This document shows positions 7,925 through 16,701 of a DNA stretch of 64,000 nucleotides, in pieces. The notes below the pieces were generated by a model that worked only from the letters and a program-made list of their open reading frames with translations, was not told the DNA's origin and searched no databases. The DNA is from Bacillota bacterium. GTDB lineage: Bacteria; Bacillota; Sulfobacillia; JAJZYS01; JAJZLH01. The stretch spans positions 97,864 to 161,863 of the forward strand of contig JAJZLY010000007.1 of NCBI GenBank assembly GCA_021850485.1, given 5' to 3'. The position numbers and the translations under genes are program-made. Within the stretch, counting starts at the first letter, position 1. Every line of letters starts with the position of its first letter.

Positions 7925-8978
7925 CGCTCGCCCCTCCTCGCCAGAATCCGCGGTAAATCGCCGGAAAGTAGGCCCGAATGAAGGCGGCGTTGGCCCGGAT
8001 CGGCTCCTCCTTGCGAAAGGCGCGCAGCGCATCCATGTCCAGATCGGCCAGCACGATCTCCTCGTCGTCGGACAGCGCCTGAGCCAAGACCCCGTCTCCA
8101 GTCGGCGTCAGATCCAACGGCGCGTAGATGCCACTGCGGCCGGTGAAGGTCAGATCCAAGGCGCTGCCCACCATGCAGGACTGGATACCGTAGACGCCGC
8201 TCTCCTGCACCCTCGGCCACAACCCGCGCAGGGACTTGAACGGGTTGCCCGAGGGGTCTGGATCGGCCACGGGCAGGCAGACCACCTCCGCGCCCTCGGC
8301 GCTCAGGATGCGAAACGTTTCGAAGTAGGTGGCATCCATACAGATCGGCTGGGCCACCCGCCCGATCGGCGTGTCCAAGACGACCAGTTCGTCGCCTGCG
8401 GCAAAGCCCCACTCGGCTTCCAGCGGCAGCAGGTGGCACTTGAGTTGGGTGCCCATCAGTTGGCCGCGCGGTCCAAACAAATAGGCGATGTTGTACACGC
8501 GCCCGTCACGGCTCATCACCGGCATCGATCCGGCCTGAATCATCATGCCGTAGTCGCGGGCCAGGCGGCTGAATACCGACAAGTAGATCCGCTCCGCCGA
8601 CTTGCCGACCAGCTCCACGATGCTGGAGACACTGAGATCCGGGCCAATGCGGGCCAGTGCCTCCTCCATCGACCCCGTGGCAGTGATCCGCTCGAAGCGG
8701 GGCAAGATGCCAAACAGCATCATGCCCACATCCTCCGGGAAGACGACCAGTTCCGCGCCGCCGGCAGCAGCCTGGTTCACCAGTTGCGATACCGTACGGG
8801 CGAAGGCGCCGGCCGAGGTCAGAAAGCGAAAGCGCATCTGGACGGCAGCCACCCGCACCACGCCCACCCGCGGCGTGGCGACGGCGCCCCGCTTCGGCCG
8901 ACCCAGCGCCCGGTGCGCCTTGCCCGGACGCGAAGCCAGCCACAGGCGAAAGCGCACCATCCACAGGTCAAAGCTCAT
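7908..8978 (-). CDS. Carbon-nitrogen hydrolase (nitrilase superfamily), catalytic triad intact
   Basis: A 356-residue nitrilase-fold enzyme. The three expected catalytic residues are visible: Glu82 in VVFPEDVG, Lys180 in TQLKCHLLP and Cys213 in QPICMDATYFE. The family hydrolyses amides, carbamoyl groups or nitriles. Compared with typical members it has an N-terminal extension of about 38 residues that is Arg-rich. It starts within the stop of the upstream paralogue (ATGA overlap at 8975-8978) and overlaps the thioesterase gene downstream. The substrate cannot be named from sequence; an amidase role linked to the SIS-domain protein is an inference. Confidence 0.9.
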   Translation of the reverse strand: MSFDLWMVRFRLWLASRPGKAHRALGRPKRGAVATPRVGVVRVAAVQMRFRFLTSAGAFARTVSQLVNQAAAGGAELVVFPEDVGMMLFGILPRFERITATGSMEEALARIGPDLSVSSIVELVGKSAERIYLSVFSRLARDYGMMIQAGSMPVMSRDGRVYNIAYLFGPRGQLMGTQLKCHLLPLEAEWGFAAGDELVVLDTPIGRVAQPICMDATYFETFRILSAEGAEVVCLPVADPDPSGNPFKSLRGLWPRVQESGVYGIQSCMVGSALDLTFTGRSGIYAPLDLTPTGDGVLAQALSDDEEIVLADLDMDALRAFRKEEPIRANAAFIRAYFPAIYRGFWRGGASGATRR

Positions 8979-9856
8979 GGCCGAGCCTCCGGTCGTTCCT
9001 GCCAGTGCCGGCGGTACAGATCCGGATTCAGGTGCCGAAGCAGCGGATAGCGTTCCCGCAGTGCATACAAATCGGCCGGCTCGAGCTTGGCTGAGCGCAC
9101 CTGCTGGGATAGGACATAGCCCGCTTCGCCAAAAAATCCGGTCTCACCGGGGGTCAGCTCACACGGGGCGAATACCGCCAGCTTCCCATCGACGCCCAGA
9201 TCGAAAAAGGTGCCGCTAAGCCCGGTCTCCAGACCGAACGTCTGGTTCTGCTGCACCTCTTGCCACAGCCCGGCCATCGCCCGCGCCGAGCCGTAGGGGG
9301 CGATCGGCGCCAATGGCGCCACCAGCAAGTCGGCGCCTTGCAAGGTGAGCACCCTGGACACCTCGGGCACCCAGGGGTCAGCCCCGAGCAACAGTCCGAC
9401 CCGCATCGGGCCCACCTGCCACACGGCCACCTCGGCCGCAGCGATCAGCTCCGCCTCCCACAGGTAGGCATGGGTCTGCTCCTGCCAGCCCAGCAGGCGT
9501 CCTTCCGGGTCGAACAGGGCAGCCCGATGGGTGTAGCCGATCGGTGCCGGCAGCCATACCGATCCCGGCACCAGGTAGATGTGGCGTTCTCTGGCCAGTT
9601 CCTCGCCGATGGCCAGATAGCTGGCCTCCAGGTCCGCTCCGGCTTGGCGCAGGCGCTCGGCCAGGCCGACCGGCACCATCGACAACTCAGCGGGCAGAAG
9701 GCCCATCGCCATCAGACCAGGAAACACTACCAGTGACTCTGTGGGCACGCCGGCGCCAGCGATGTGGCTCAGCATGACAGACTTCAGTTGTGCCGGGTCG
9801 GAGAAATGGCGAAACGGCAGACGAAAGCCAACCACCGTCAACTCGGCTGCGCTCAC
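8975..9856 (-). CDS. Nitrilase-fold protein lacking all three catalytic residues (probable pseudoenzyme)
   Basis: A 293-residue protein that aligns along its length with the nitrilase encoded next to it. The catalytic positions are changed: Glu becomes Gly47 (VVFPGLMAMG), Lys becomes Gln127 (WQEQTHAYLW) and Cys becomes Gly158 (LLLGADPW). The frame is intact and a strong SD (GAGGAGGT) precedes the GTG start at 9856, so it is not a decaying gene. It opens the operon and overlaps the active nitrilase gene by four bases. A regulatory or structural partner role for the active enzyme is the simplest inference. It is divergent from the SWIM-domain gene. Confidence 0.85.
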   Translation of the reverse strand: MSAAELTVVGFRLPFRHFSDPAQLKSVMLSHIAGAGVPTESLVVFPGLMAMGLLPAELSMVPVGLAERLRQAGADLEASYLAIGEELARERHIYLVPGSVWLPAPIGYTHRAALFDPEGRLLGWQEQTHAYLWEAELIAAAEVAVWQVGPMRVGLLLGADPWVPEVSRVLTLQGADLLVAPLAPIAPYGSARAMAGLWQEVQQNQTFGLETGLSGTFFDLGVDGKLAVFAPCELTPGETGFFGEAGYVLSQQVRSAKLEPADLYALRERYPLLRHLNPDLYRRHWQERPEARP

Positions 9857-9919
9857 CGTCGACCTCCTCGTCCTGCAGGCCGCATCTCACACCGCCGTCG
9901 AATTCCAGATGCCAAGGGA

Positions 9920-11275
9920 GTGGTCCATCTGGCAGTCTCCGCCGCTGGCGCCCAATCGCCCGCCGGCGATCGCTTTTTGTCCTTGTTCTCCCCGGCTCTG
10001 CGGCTGGTCGGGGAAGACTATGTCGGGCTGGGCCGGCTGAGTCAACTGATGGTCGCCGGCTCCTCCATCGCCGGCGCCGTCAGCGGCCAGCGCCATGACT
10101 ACTGGGTGGTGCTCACCGAGGAAAGCGCCCATTGCTCACATTGTAGCCGACCGTGTCGCCATGGGGCGGCGCTTGCCGCGGCCTGGCAGCGCACACCCCA
10201 AGACTTCGTCGATATCGTCGCCCTGACCGACCGGCTGCTGCAAACCCAAGACAGCGCGCCGCTGGTCGCCGGATTGCTTGAGGATCGGGTCCTGGACACC
10301 CTTCTAGCCTTCACCGACCTGCCCTTCATTCCTCCTTCAGACCCAGTCTTGGACCTGGCACGCCTGCCCCAACTGCAGCCGTCGGAGCAGGCGGGTGCCC
10401 TGCGCCGTCTGCTCCAGCGCTTCCCGGCTGATCCGCTCATGGTCACCCAAGCGCTCCAGCAGTTGGCACGCCTGCTCCTCACCGATCTGGCCGACATCGC
10501 CCTGCACACTGAGGGTCCTAACCTGCTGCCTCTAGCCACGGCGCTGGCCAGCCGGCTGGACGAAGACACCATGGCCACCTTCTTGGACCGGATCTTGGTC
10601 CACTTCCACGATCTGCGCTCTCGGGGCCAAGATGCCGGCCCTTTGCTGTTGCGCGCCGCCCAAATTCTGGCCCTACGCCCGAACGACACCCTGGCGTTGG
10701 CCTATCTGGCCGGCCTTCCCCAGGCGCCGCTGGCTCTTTTTGAAACTGCGGCTGAGCTGGCCCTCCTGGCTGGCTCCCCCCGTCAGGCCCTGTCCCTGCT
10801 TGATCAAGCGTTGCTCACCGCCGAAGGCGGCTCCCGGCTGCAACTCAGCGTGCGGGCCGCCGAAATCGCCGCAGCCAGTGGCAGTGCCCGCGAAGCGACA
10901 CTGTGGCTCGGTGCGCTCACGGAAGGCAGTCAGCTGGCGCTCAGCCAACTCACGCGCCGCTTCCCGCATGTGCTGCGGGCGGCGCATGGCGAGGTGGTGG
11001 CCGCACTGCTGGCCCGAGATCCAGACCTTGCCTGTCGGACGGCCCTGGCTGCTAGCGATCTGGCTCTGGCCTTTTCACTCGCCACCGATCACGACCTATC
11101 GCTGGCCACCCTAAGGCGCCTGGTGCCGCCGGCGCTTAGACGGCAAATCGATCCCACCGTCTGGTCGGTGCGTGGACTCAGCGCCGCTGAGCAGCGCCAG
11201 TTCCACCGCCTGCGCCAGCGGCCGTTGAAGCCGGCAGCGGCCAAGGGAGGTGCCAACAGCCGTGGCCAGCGCTGA
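9920..11275 (+). CDS. SWIM zinc-finger protein with helical C-terminal region
   Basis: Counting from the GTG at 9920, the protein has 451 residues. A compact SWIM-type finger lies near the N-terminus: Cys72, Cys75, Cys79 and His81 in AHCSHCSRPCRHGAALAAAW, preceded by the strand HDYWVVLTEE. SWIM fingers bind DNA or protein. The remainder is Leu/Ala-rich and helical and looks like degenerate TPR-type repeats. The start is uncertain: the frame is open upstream, but that part would overlap the divergent gene's start; TTG codons near 9977 are alternatives. It overlaps the next gene, so the two are probably co-transcribed. Confidence 0.75.
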   Translation: MVHLAVSAAGAQSPAGDRFLSLFSPALRLVGEDYVGLGRLSQLMVAGSSIAGAVSGQRHDYWVVLTEESAHCSHCSRPCRHGAALAAAWQRTPQDFVDIVALTDRLLQTQDSAPLVAGLLEDRVLDTLLAFTDLPFIPPSDPVLDLARLPQLQPSEQAGALRRLLQRFPADPLMVTQALQQLARLLLTDLADIALHTEGPNLLPLATALASRLDEDTMATFLDRILVHFHDLRSRGQDAGPLLLRAAQILALRPNDTLALAYLAGLPQAPLALFETAAELALLAGSPRQALSLLDQALLTAEGGSRLQLSVRAAEIAAASGSAREATLWLGALTEGSQLALSQLTRRFPHVLRAAHGEVVAALLARDPDLACRTALAASDLALAFSLATDHDLSLATLRRLVPPALRRQIDPTVWSVRGLSAAEQRQFHRLRQRPLKPAAAKGGANSRGQR

Positions 11276-12062
11276 CTTCGGCCACCAGACCCTGCTGGCC
11301 GACGTGGCCAAGCTGCTGGGCGAGGCGGCCCAGGTTCTGGAGCAGACCTGGGGTCAGGGCGCCCAGGTCCGGCACAAGGGGCCAGCGGATTTGGTCACAG
11401 ACACCGATCTGGCGGTGCAGCGCTTCTTGATCCCCCGGCTTCGCGCGTTGCTGCCAGGCAGCGTGGTGCTGGCCGAGGAGGAGGGTCAGGTGCCCACTGC
11501 CACCGACCGCCCCTGCTGGGTGGTCGATCCGGTAGACGGAACGTCCAACCTGGTGCACGGATTTCGCTACGTGGCCATCTCTGTGGCGCTCAGCGATGCT
11601 CAGGGGCCGATCTTGGGCGGCGTCCACGATGTCTTCGCCGGCCGCCTCTACACCGCTTGGCGCGCGCACGGCGCCTGGGTGGACGGCACACCGATGCACG
11701 GCTCAAGCGTGACCTCGCTGAGCGACGCCTTGGTGGCCTGCGGCACCCCATACGACAAGAGCACACCGGCGGCCGTGTTCGCCCCAATCGCCCAGGTCTG
11801 GCAGGCCTGCCACGACCTACGAGTGCCAGGGGCGGCGGCCTTGGAGCTGGCCCAGCTGGCTGAGGGGCGGCTCGATGCCTTTTTCGAAGCGGACCTGCAG
11901 CCGTGGGACTTCGCGGCTGGGTGTCTGCTGGTGACCGAGTCCGGCGGTCAGGTCACCGACTGGGCCGGTCGCGGGCGCACCTTGCAGCGCGGCACCATCG
12001 TCGCAGCCAACCGCCGCCTGCATCGCCAGCTGCTGGACATCTTGACGCCAACTGAGCCGTAG
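11262..12062 (+). CDS. Inositol monophosphatase family phosphatase
   Basis: A 266-residue Mg-dependent phosphatase. The metal-binding motifs are present: ADLVTDTDLAVQ, a Glu pair in VVLAEEEGQ, the signature WVVDPVDGTSNLVHG and the C-terminal LQPWDFAAGCLLVTESGG. The family includes inositol-1-phosphatase, histidinol phosphatase and fructose-1,6-bisphosphatase types, and sequence alone does not choose between them. The GTG at 11262 is favoured because GGGAGGTG lies nine bases upstream; a GTG at 11250 is inside that SD. It overlaps the end of the SWIM gene by 14 bases. Confidence 0.9.
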   Translation: MASADFGHQTLLADVAKLLGEAAQVLEQTWGQGAQVRHKGPADLVTDTDLAVQRFLIPRLRALLPGSVVLAEEEGQVPTATDRPCWVVDPVDGTSNLVHGFRYVAISVALSDAQGPILGGVHDVFAGRLYTAWRAHGAWVDGTPMHGSSVTSLSDALVACGTPYDKSTPAAVFAPIAQVWQACHDLRVPGAAALELAQLAEGRLDAFFEADLQPWDFAAGCLLVTESGGQVTDWAGRGRTLQRGTIVAANRRLHRQLLDILTPTEP

Positions 12063-12087
12063 CCAGACATCCTGGCCGGGAGGCTGC

Positions 12088-12609
12088 ATGACCGAGAGCG
12101 CTGACAAGAAGGAGGCGGCGAGTCAGGTGAAGGAGCTGGAAGCGCTGCGCCAGGCCCTGGATAGCCGCGCCTTCAACCGCCTGCTGGCCCTCACCGACCA
12201 TGGCCGGCGCTGGCCCTTTGGCGACGACGGCGAGGAGATCTGCGACAGCTTGCTGCTCGACGCTGACGAGGACACCGTGGAATTGTTGCTCCGCTGTCAG
12301 GAGATTTTGGGCATGGACGCCCCGCCGACACTCACCCTGGATCTGCCAGAGCCGCCGGTCACCACCGAATACCTCAGTTACGACTTTGACGGTGAGGGCC
12401 CGCTTCTCGACCACTTTCTCGGATCGCTGCGCCAAAACGGCCTGCCGGCAGTGGCGGTCGAGCAAGGCGGCGTGCGCGTCATCGTCACCGTCGCCACCAC
12501 CAGTCCCTACGAGGCGTTTCAGGTACGCCAGATGGTCCAAGAACTGCATCGCTTATCCAAGCTGGCTCTGGGCCGGCCCATGCGCGGCCACCGTCTGCCA
12601 GAACCCTAG
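12088..12609 (+). CDS. Hypothetical acidic protein
   Basis: A 173-residue soluble protein that I do not recognise. The SD (GGGAGG) is well placed ahead of the ATG. The N-terminal third is charged and helical (KKEAASQVKELEALRQAL), then come several acidic helices and a basic C-terminus. The VAVEQGGVRVIVTVATTS stretch looks like two beta strands. It lies 25 bases after the phosphatase gene in the same direction and is probably in the same transcript. It converges with the transglutaminase operon, with only five bases between stop codons. Confidence 0.7.
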   Translation: MTESADKKEAASQVKELEALRQALDSRAFNRLLALTDHGRRWPFGDDGEEICDSLLLDADEDTVELLLRCQEILGMDAPPTLTLDLPEPPVTTEYLSYDFDGEGPLLDHFLGSLRQNGLPAVAVEQGGVRVIVTVATTSPYEAFQVRQMVQELHRLSKLALGRPMRGHRLPEP

Positions 12610-12614
12610 TCGGC

Positions 12615-14651
12615 CTAGGCCAGATACCCCAGCCAGCCCACCAGCGGCCTACCGGCGCCAAGCAGCCGGATCAGATCCCCCCGGGCAGGCCCGAATCCGG
12701 TCCGGGCCACCCCAGATGGGGCATACAGTTGGAGCTCCAGCCATTCTGCCAGCCGCGGCGCTTCTGCCCCCAGCCACTGGCGGGCGGTGTCCTCTAAGTG
12801 CCACGGGCGACGGGCCAACCAAGTCAGAGCCCGCAGGCGGCGGATTCGGCCAGCCCACAGCCATCCAGCCACCGCCAGCACCGCCAGCCCGCTGGCCACG
12901 CTGGTCAGCGGAAAGGGCCCGGGCCTCGCCAGCGAGGTTTGACCGGAAAGCCCATTGAGCGTCTGGTGAATTTGCACGACCTTGGTCCGCTTGGCCGCGC
13001 GTGTCGCCGCCGCGCCGGCTCCTTGAGCGGCGGCCACATAGGCCGGCAGGGACTGACCCTGGCTAGGCAGTCCGACGCCAAAGCCGGGCGTCGGGTCGAT
13101 GGGCAGCCAGCTGGAGCCGGCCCGCGTCGCGGTGTACGGATCGAAGCCACCCACATAGGGTCCGGTGCCGCTGGCGGCCAGAGCCGTCCAACTCAAGGCC
13201 TGGGGGAAGCCGGGGGTGAACACCTCGACCCAGCTGTGGGCATCTGTACCACGCACCACGTCTAGGCCGCCCAGCTGCTGGCCGCCCGTGAAGCCAACCA
13301 CCAGCCGGGTGGGAATGCCTACCGCCCGGGCCAGAACTGCCAGCGACGATGAAAAGGCGTTGCAGTCGCCCAGGTGCGAGACAAACAAGAAGTGGTAGAC
13401 GAAGTCCTGACCGTTATCCTGCGGGTAGTGGAGCGTGTAATGCTCGTGCGTCTGCAAATAGCGGACGATGGCCATCACCTGCAGGTAGACGTTGGGGCCG
13501 ACGCCACGGACGATCTGATGCGCCAGGCGGGTCACCGCAGGCGGCAGTTCGGCGGGCAGTTGCAGGTAGGGCGAAGACGCCCAAGCGGCCGGGTTTACGA
13601 TCAGCGGGCTGGCGGCGAGAGCGGCGGCTGACAGCTCTGGCACACTCACCGTCACGGTGTAGGTCGATCCTCCAACCGAAAAAGCGTGCTGCTGCGGGAA
13701 CCACAAGGCCGTGGTGGTGCCGGTCAGGCGTTCAGGCAGACCCTGGACCGGGGCGTAGGGCAGAGCGGTCAGCAAGTGCACCGTCTCGGTGGCTGCCAGT
13801 TGTTGCCCTAGGACCGCTGGGGCAGCGGCGGTCTGCAGACCGAGCGGGATCGCCTCGGGCGGCAGGGTCGCTGGGTAGATGGTGGGCGGCGGCAGGGAGT
13901 TGGTCCAGCCCTGCCCGGTGTAATAGGTTGCGCGGTACAGCGTCCAGTACAGCGGCAAGGCGCCACGGGCCGTGAACAAGATCTGCTGGCTCAACACCGG
14001 GGCCTGGGTCAACTGGCTGATCGGCACCAGCGTCGTGGTCGTCTGCGTGCCGGTGCCCCCTTGCAGCGCGCCCACGACCGAAGGAGCCGGACCGACCAGC
14101 AGGGTCACCAGAATGAGGGCCGTAGACAAGATGGCGACCCAGCTCCAGTTGCGGGCTCGACCCAGCCCGCCGAGGTCGGCACGGCGAATCGCCAGCCACA
14201 GAGCGAGGGTCACAAACAGCGCCCAGGTTACGTGGCCGCTGATTTCCTTGGCCAGGGCCAGTGCCGCCACGTTCACCAGCAACTCGATCAGCCGCACGCC
14301 AAGTCCGGCGGTCATCTCCTCGACCGCTACCAGTGCCGTGGCCGCCACTTCGAACAAGATGCTGGCCTGAGCAGCGCTCAGCTGGCCCCACTTGCCATCG
14401 GCCAAGTGGTGCAAGAGGCCAAGTGCGGTCACGGTCAGCGGTTGCGTGCCAAGGCCGACACGCAGCGCCAAGAAGACGCCGACCCAGAGTACCCGGGCGG
14501 CCAGCCGCCACCAGGTCTGCGGAATGGCGGCGGCCGCCACGGTACCGATCGTGAAGCCCACCAGGACCAAGGTGTGTACGGCACCGCCGGCTGAAAGCAG
14601 CGCAAACAGTGCGGGCAGTGGCCAGAGCGCGCCGAGCAGCCGGCGGCTCAC
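12615..14651 (-). CDS. Transglutaminase-like membrane protein (TgpA type)
   Basis: A 678-residue protein with about six N-terminal membrane helices, an extracytoplasmic region and a transglutaminase-core domain. The core has the Cys-His-Asp triad: Cys in LGDCNAFSSSLAVLARAVG, His in DAHSWVEVFTPG and Asp in WLPIDPTPGFG. One further membrane segment follows near LTSVASGLAVLAVAGWLWAG. The GTG start at 14651 overlaps the stop of the DUF58 gene (GTGA). It is the last gene of a MoxR-DUF58-transglutaminase operon, a widespread arrangement of poorly known function in the cell envelope. Confidence 0.9.
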   Translation of the reverse strand: MSRRLLGALWPLPALFALLSAGGAVHTLVLVGFTIGTVAAAAIPQTWWRLAARVLWVGVFLALRVGLGTQPLTVTALGLLHHLADGKWGQLSAAQASILFEVAATALVAVEEMTAGLGVRLIELLVNVAALALAKEISGHVTWALFVTLALWLAIRRADLGGLGRARNWSWVAILSTALILVTLLVGPAPSVVGALQGGTGTQTTTTLVPISQLTQAPVLSQQILFTARGALPLYWTLYRATYYTGQGWTNSLPPPTIYPATLPPEAIPLGLQTAAAPAVLGQQLAATETVHLLTALPYAPVQGLPERLTGTTTALWFPQQHAFSVGGSTYTVTVSVPELSAAALAASPLIVNPAAWASSPYLQLPAELPPAVTRLAHQIVRGVGPNVYLQVMAIVRYLQTHEHYTLHYPQDNGQDFVYHFLFVSHLGDCNAFSSSLAVLARAVGIPTRLVVGFTGGQQLGGLDVVRGTDAHSWVEVFTPGFPQALSWTALAASGTGPYVGGFDPYTATRAGSSWLPIDPTPGFGVGLPSQGQSLPAYVAAAQGAGAAATRAAKRTKVVQIHQTLNGLSGQTSLARPGPFPLTSVASGLAVLAVAGWLWAGRIRRLRALTWLARRPWHLEDTARQWLGAEAPRLAEWLELQLYAPSGVARTGFGPARGDLIRLLGAGRPLVGWLGYLA

Positions 14652-15694
14652 TGCGCCCACCGCTGGTGGCGGCCCTGGGCGAGGAGATCCGCCAAACCAA
14701 GTACCTCCACACCGCTGGCAGGCCCGCCCGGTTCCGAGCACCACAGGCGAAAGTGCCCACCAGGATCACTGACCCGACTGCCACTGATCAACAGCGGCAA
14801 GCTGCCGACTCTCAGCTCAGGCAGCGGGCTCCCTCCCCCGTCTGGCCTCAGGCGAATGAACAGGTCCCACAACAGCTGTTCTTGCAACTCCTGTACGCTC
14901 ACCTGGCGTCCAGCGACGAACAACGAGACCGCCAGCCGACGGCGCACCATGGCAAAGGTCACAGACGCCGCCAGCGACACGGCGACCTCAAAGCCGTCGG
15001 CACTGGCATAGGAGCTGCGCCGGGTGTCCAGGCCGACCAGACAGGGCAGGCTGGTGCGGTGCCATGCCTCTCTGACCTGGACCTCACCGAGGCGGGCCGT
15101 CTGCGGCCAGTGCACCCGCGACAGCCGATCGCCAGGCTGCCAGGCCCTGGCGCCAGCCGGATCGTCATCGGCTGCACTGACGCTGGATCCCAGCACCGCC
15201 AGCGGCCCGAAGACGCGCAGCGGGTCCACGTCGACGGTGGCAGGCCGCACCCGCAACGGCACCCGCTCTTCGCGCACCAGTTGGCGGTCAAGCAGGCCGA
15301 AGGGGTCGCGATAGCGGTCGGATAGGTAAAAGGTGTGTTCGCCGCGTCGCAACTCGCGAAGGGGCATGGCGAAGACCGCCTGCTGACTCCACGCCCAGCC
15401 GCTGGCAAAGACCGTCTCGGTCGGCGCTTGCACGGTCACCTGGTAGTATCCGGGCACCACCGCCCGCAAGTGGGCGGTCATCCGAAATGGCCGCCCCGCC
15501 GCCGGTAGCGCAGGGTCCACTCGCAGCCGGAGTCGGCCGGCTGGTTGAAACAGGTGGCAGCAGGCTGTGAGTGCGCAGGCCATCGCCGCCACCCGCAGCA
15601 AATCGCCCCACACTGTGCCGGGGAACAGCCGGCTGAGCAGGATCGTCAGAACCACAGCCAGAGCGACCAGCCAAGGTTGGAGCTTGGCGCTCAC
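14648..15694 (-). CDS. DUF58 domain membrane protein
   Basis: A 348-residue protein with two N-terminal membrane helices (LQPWLVALAVVLTILLS and LLRVAAMACALTACC) followed by a beta-rich region and the DUF58 core. The family signature is visible as WQPGDRLSRVHWPQTARLGE. DUF58 proteins often carry a vWA-like fold and accompany MoxR ATPases. The GTG start overlaps the MoxR stop by four bases, and the stop overlaps the transglutaminase start in the same way, so the three are translated together. Confidence 0.9.
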   Translation of the reverse strand: MSAKLQPWLVALAVVLTILLSRLFPGTVWGDLLRVAAMACALTACCHLFQPAGRLRLRVDPALPAAGRPFRMTAHLRAVVPGYYQVTVQAPTETVFASGWAWSQQAVFAMPLRELRRGEHTFYLSDRYRDPFGLLDRQLVREERVPLRVRPATVDVDPLRVFGPLAVLGSSVSAADDDPAGARAWQPGDRLSRVHWPQTARLGEVQVREAWHRTSLPCLVGLDTRRSSYASADGFEVAVSLAASVTFAMVRRRLAVSLFVAGRQVSVQELQEQLLWDLFIRLRPDGGGSPLPELRVGSLPLLISGSRVSDPGGHFRLWCSEPGGPASGVEVLGLADLLAQGRHQRWAQ

Positions 15695-16629
15695 CCCAAG
15701 CGCCGGGCTGCTCCTGGGAGCGGCACGGCATTCACCACCTGAGCCACCACGTCTGCGGCCGTCAGGCCCTGGGCGATGGGCTCCGGCCGGAGGAGAAGAC
15801 GGTGTGCCAGCACCTCGGCGGCTAGATCTCGCAGGTGGTCAGGCGTCACAAAACGCGCCTGACGAAGGTAGGCCAGAGACCGACTAGCCCGGATCCAGGC
15901 GATGGCGCCGCGCGGACTGACACCCAGCCGCAAGGCTGGATGTTGACGGGTTGCCTCGACCACCGCCTGGGCGTAGTCCACCACCTGATCAGCCACCGGC
16001 AGCTGACTGCTCTCTTCGGCGGCGGCAGCGAGCTCTGCGGCCGACATCACAGCCTCAAGGCGGGGTGGGTGCTGACGATCGCCCTCCGCTTGCATCGCCT
16101 GGCGCTCGTCGGCACCATCCGGATAGCCCACCCGGATGCGCAGCAAGAATCGATCCAGTTGCGCTTCTGGCAAAGCGAAGGTGCCCTCATACTCGATCGG
16201 GTTTTGGGTGGCGACCACCATGAATGGCCGGGCCAGGGGGTAGACCTGCCCGTCCACGGTCACCTGATGCTCCTCCATCGCTTCCAGCAGGCTGGACTGC
16301 GTCTTCGGGGAAGTGCGGTTGATCTCATCTGCCAAAAGCAGATTGCAAAATACCGGTCCGGGACGGAACAGGAAGCTCTGGGTCTTGGCGTCGTAGTAGG
16401 TAAACCCGGTCACGTCTGAAGGCAACAGGTCCGGGGTGAACTGCAAGCGACGGTGGGTCAGGTCAAGACTCTGGGCTAAGCCGCGCACTAGCGTGGTCTT
16501 GCCCACTCCCGGCACGTCGTCAATCAGCAGGTGCCCTTCGGCCAGCAGGACGACCAAGACCCGCTCGACCACAGCCTGGCGGCCCCACGCGACCTTGGAC
16601 ATGGCGGCGGACAACTGTGTGAGCGGCAA
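15691..16629 (-). CDS. MoxR-family AAA+ ATPase
   Basis: An ATPase of about 312 residues with Walker A (DVPGVGKTTLV), Walker B (LLLADEINRTSPKTQ), sensor 1 (VVATQNPIEYEG) and the arginine-finger region (ALPEAQLDRFLLR). MoxR proteins act as chaperone-like ATPases for partner proteins, here presumably the DUF58 and transglutaminase proteins encoded downstream. The start is uncertain: TTG at 16629 has GAGGGGG nine bases upstream, while TTG at 16647 has no SD. An internal ATG at residue 10 of the shorter form is a third option. Confidence 0.93.
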   Translation of the reverse strand: MPLTQLSAAMSKVAWGRQAVVERVLVVLLAEGHLLIDDVPGVGKTTLVRGLAQSLDLTHRRLQFTPDLLPSDVTGFTYYDAKTQSFLFRPGPVFCNLLLADEINRTSPKTQSSLLEAMEEHQVTVDGQVYPLARPFMVVATQNPIEYEGTFALPEAQLDRFLLRIRVGYPDGADERQAMQAEGDRQHPPRLEAVMSAAELAAAAEESSQLPVADQVVDYAQAVVEATRQHPALRLGVSPRGAIAWIRASRSLAYLRQARFVTPDHLRDLAAEVLAHRLLLRPEPIAQGLTAADVVAQVVNAVPLPGAARRLG

Positions 16630-16701
16630 ACCAGATAGCCCCCTCAAGTGCTGGCAGCCTCTGTCAGGAAGACACTTCGCCCCTGCCCACAGGTTCCCCC
16701 C

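Noticed and set aside
7878-9050. 390-codon plus-strand open frame opposite the nitrilase gene
   Set aside because: His/Arg/Gln-rich shadow of the real minus-strand gene with intact catalytic motifs.
12088-12609. Possible antitoxin or phage protein
   Set aside because: No toxin partner, no mobile-element context and no motif; left as hypothetical.
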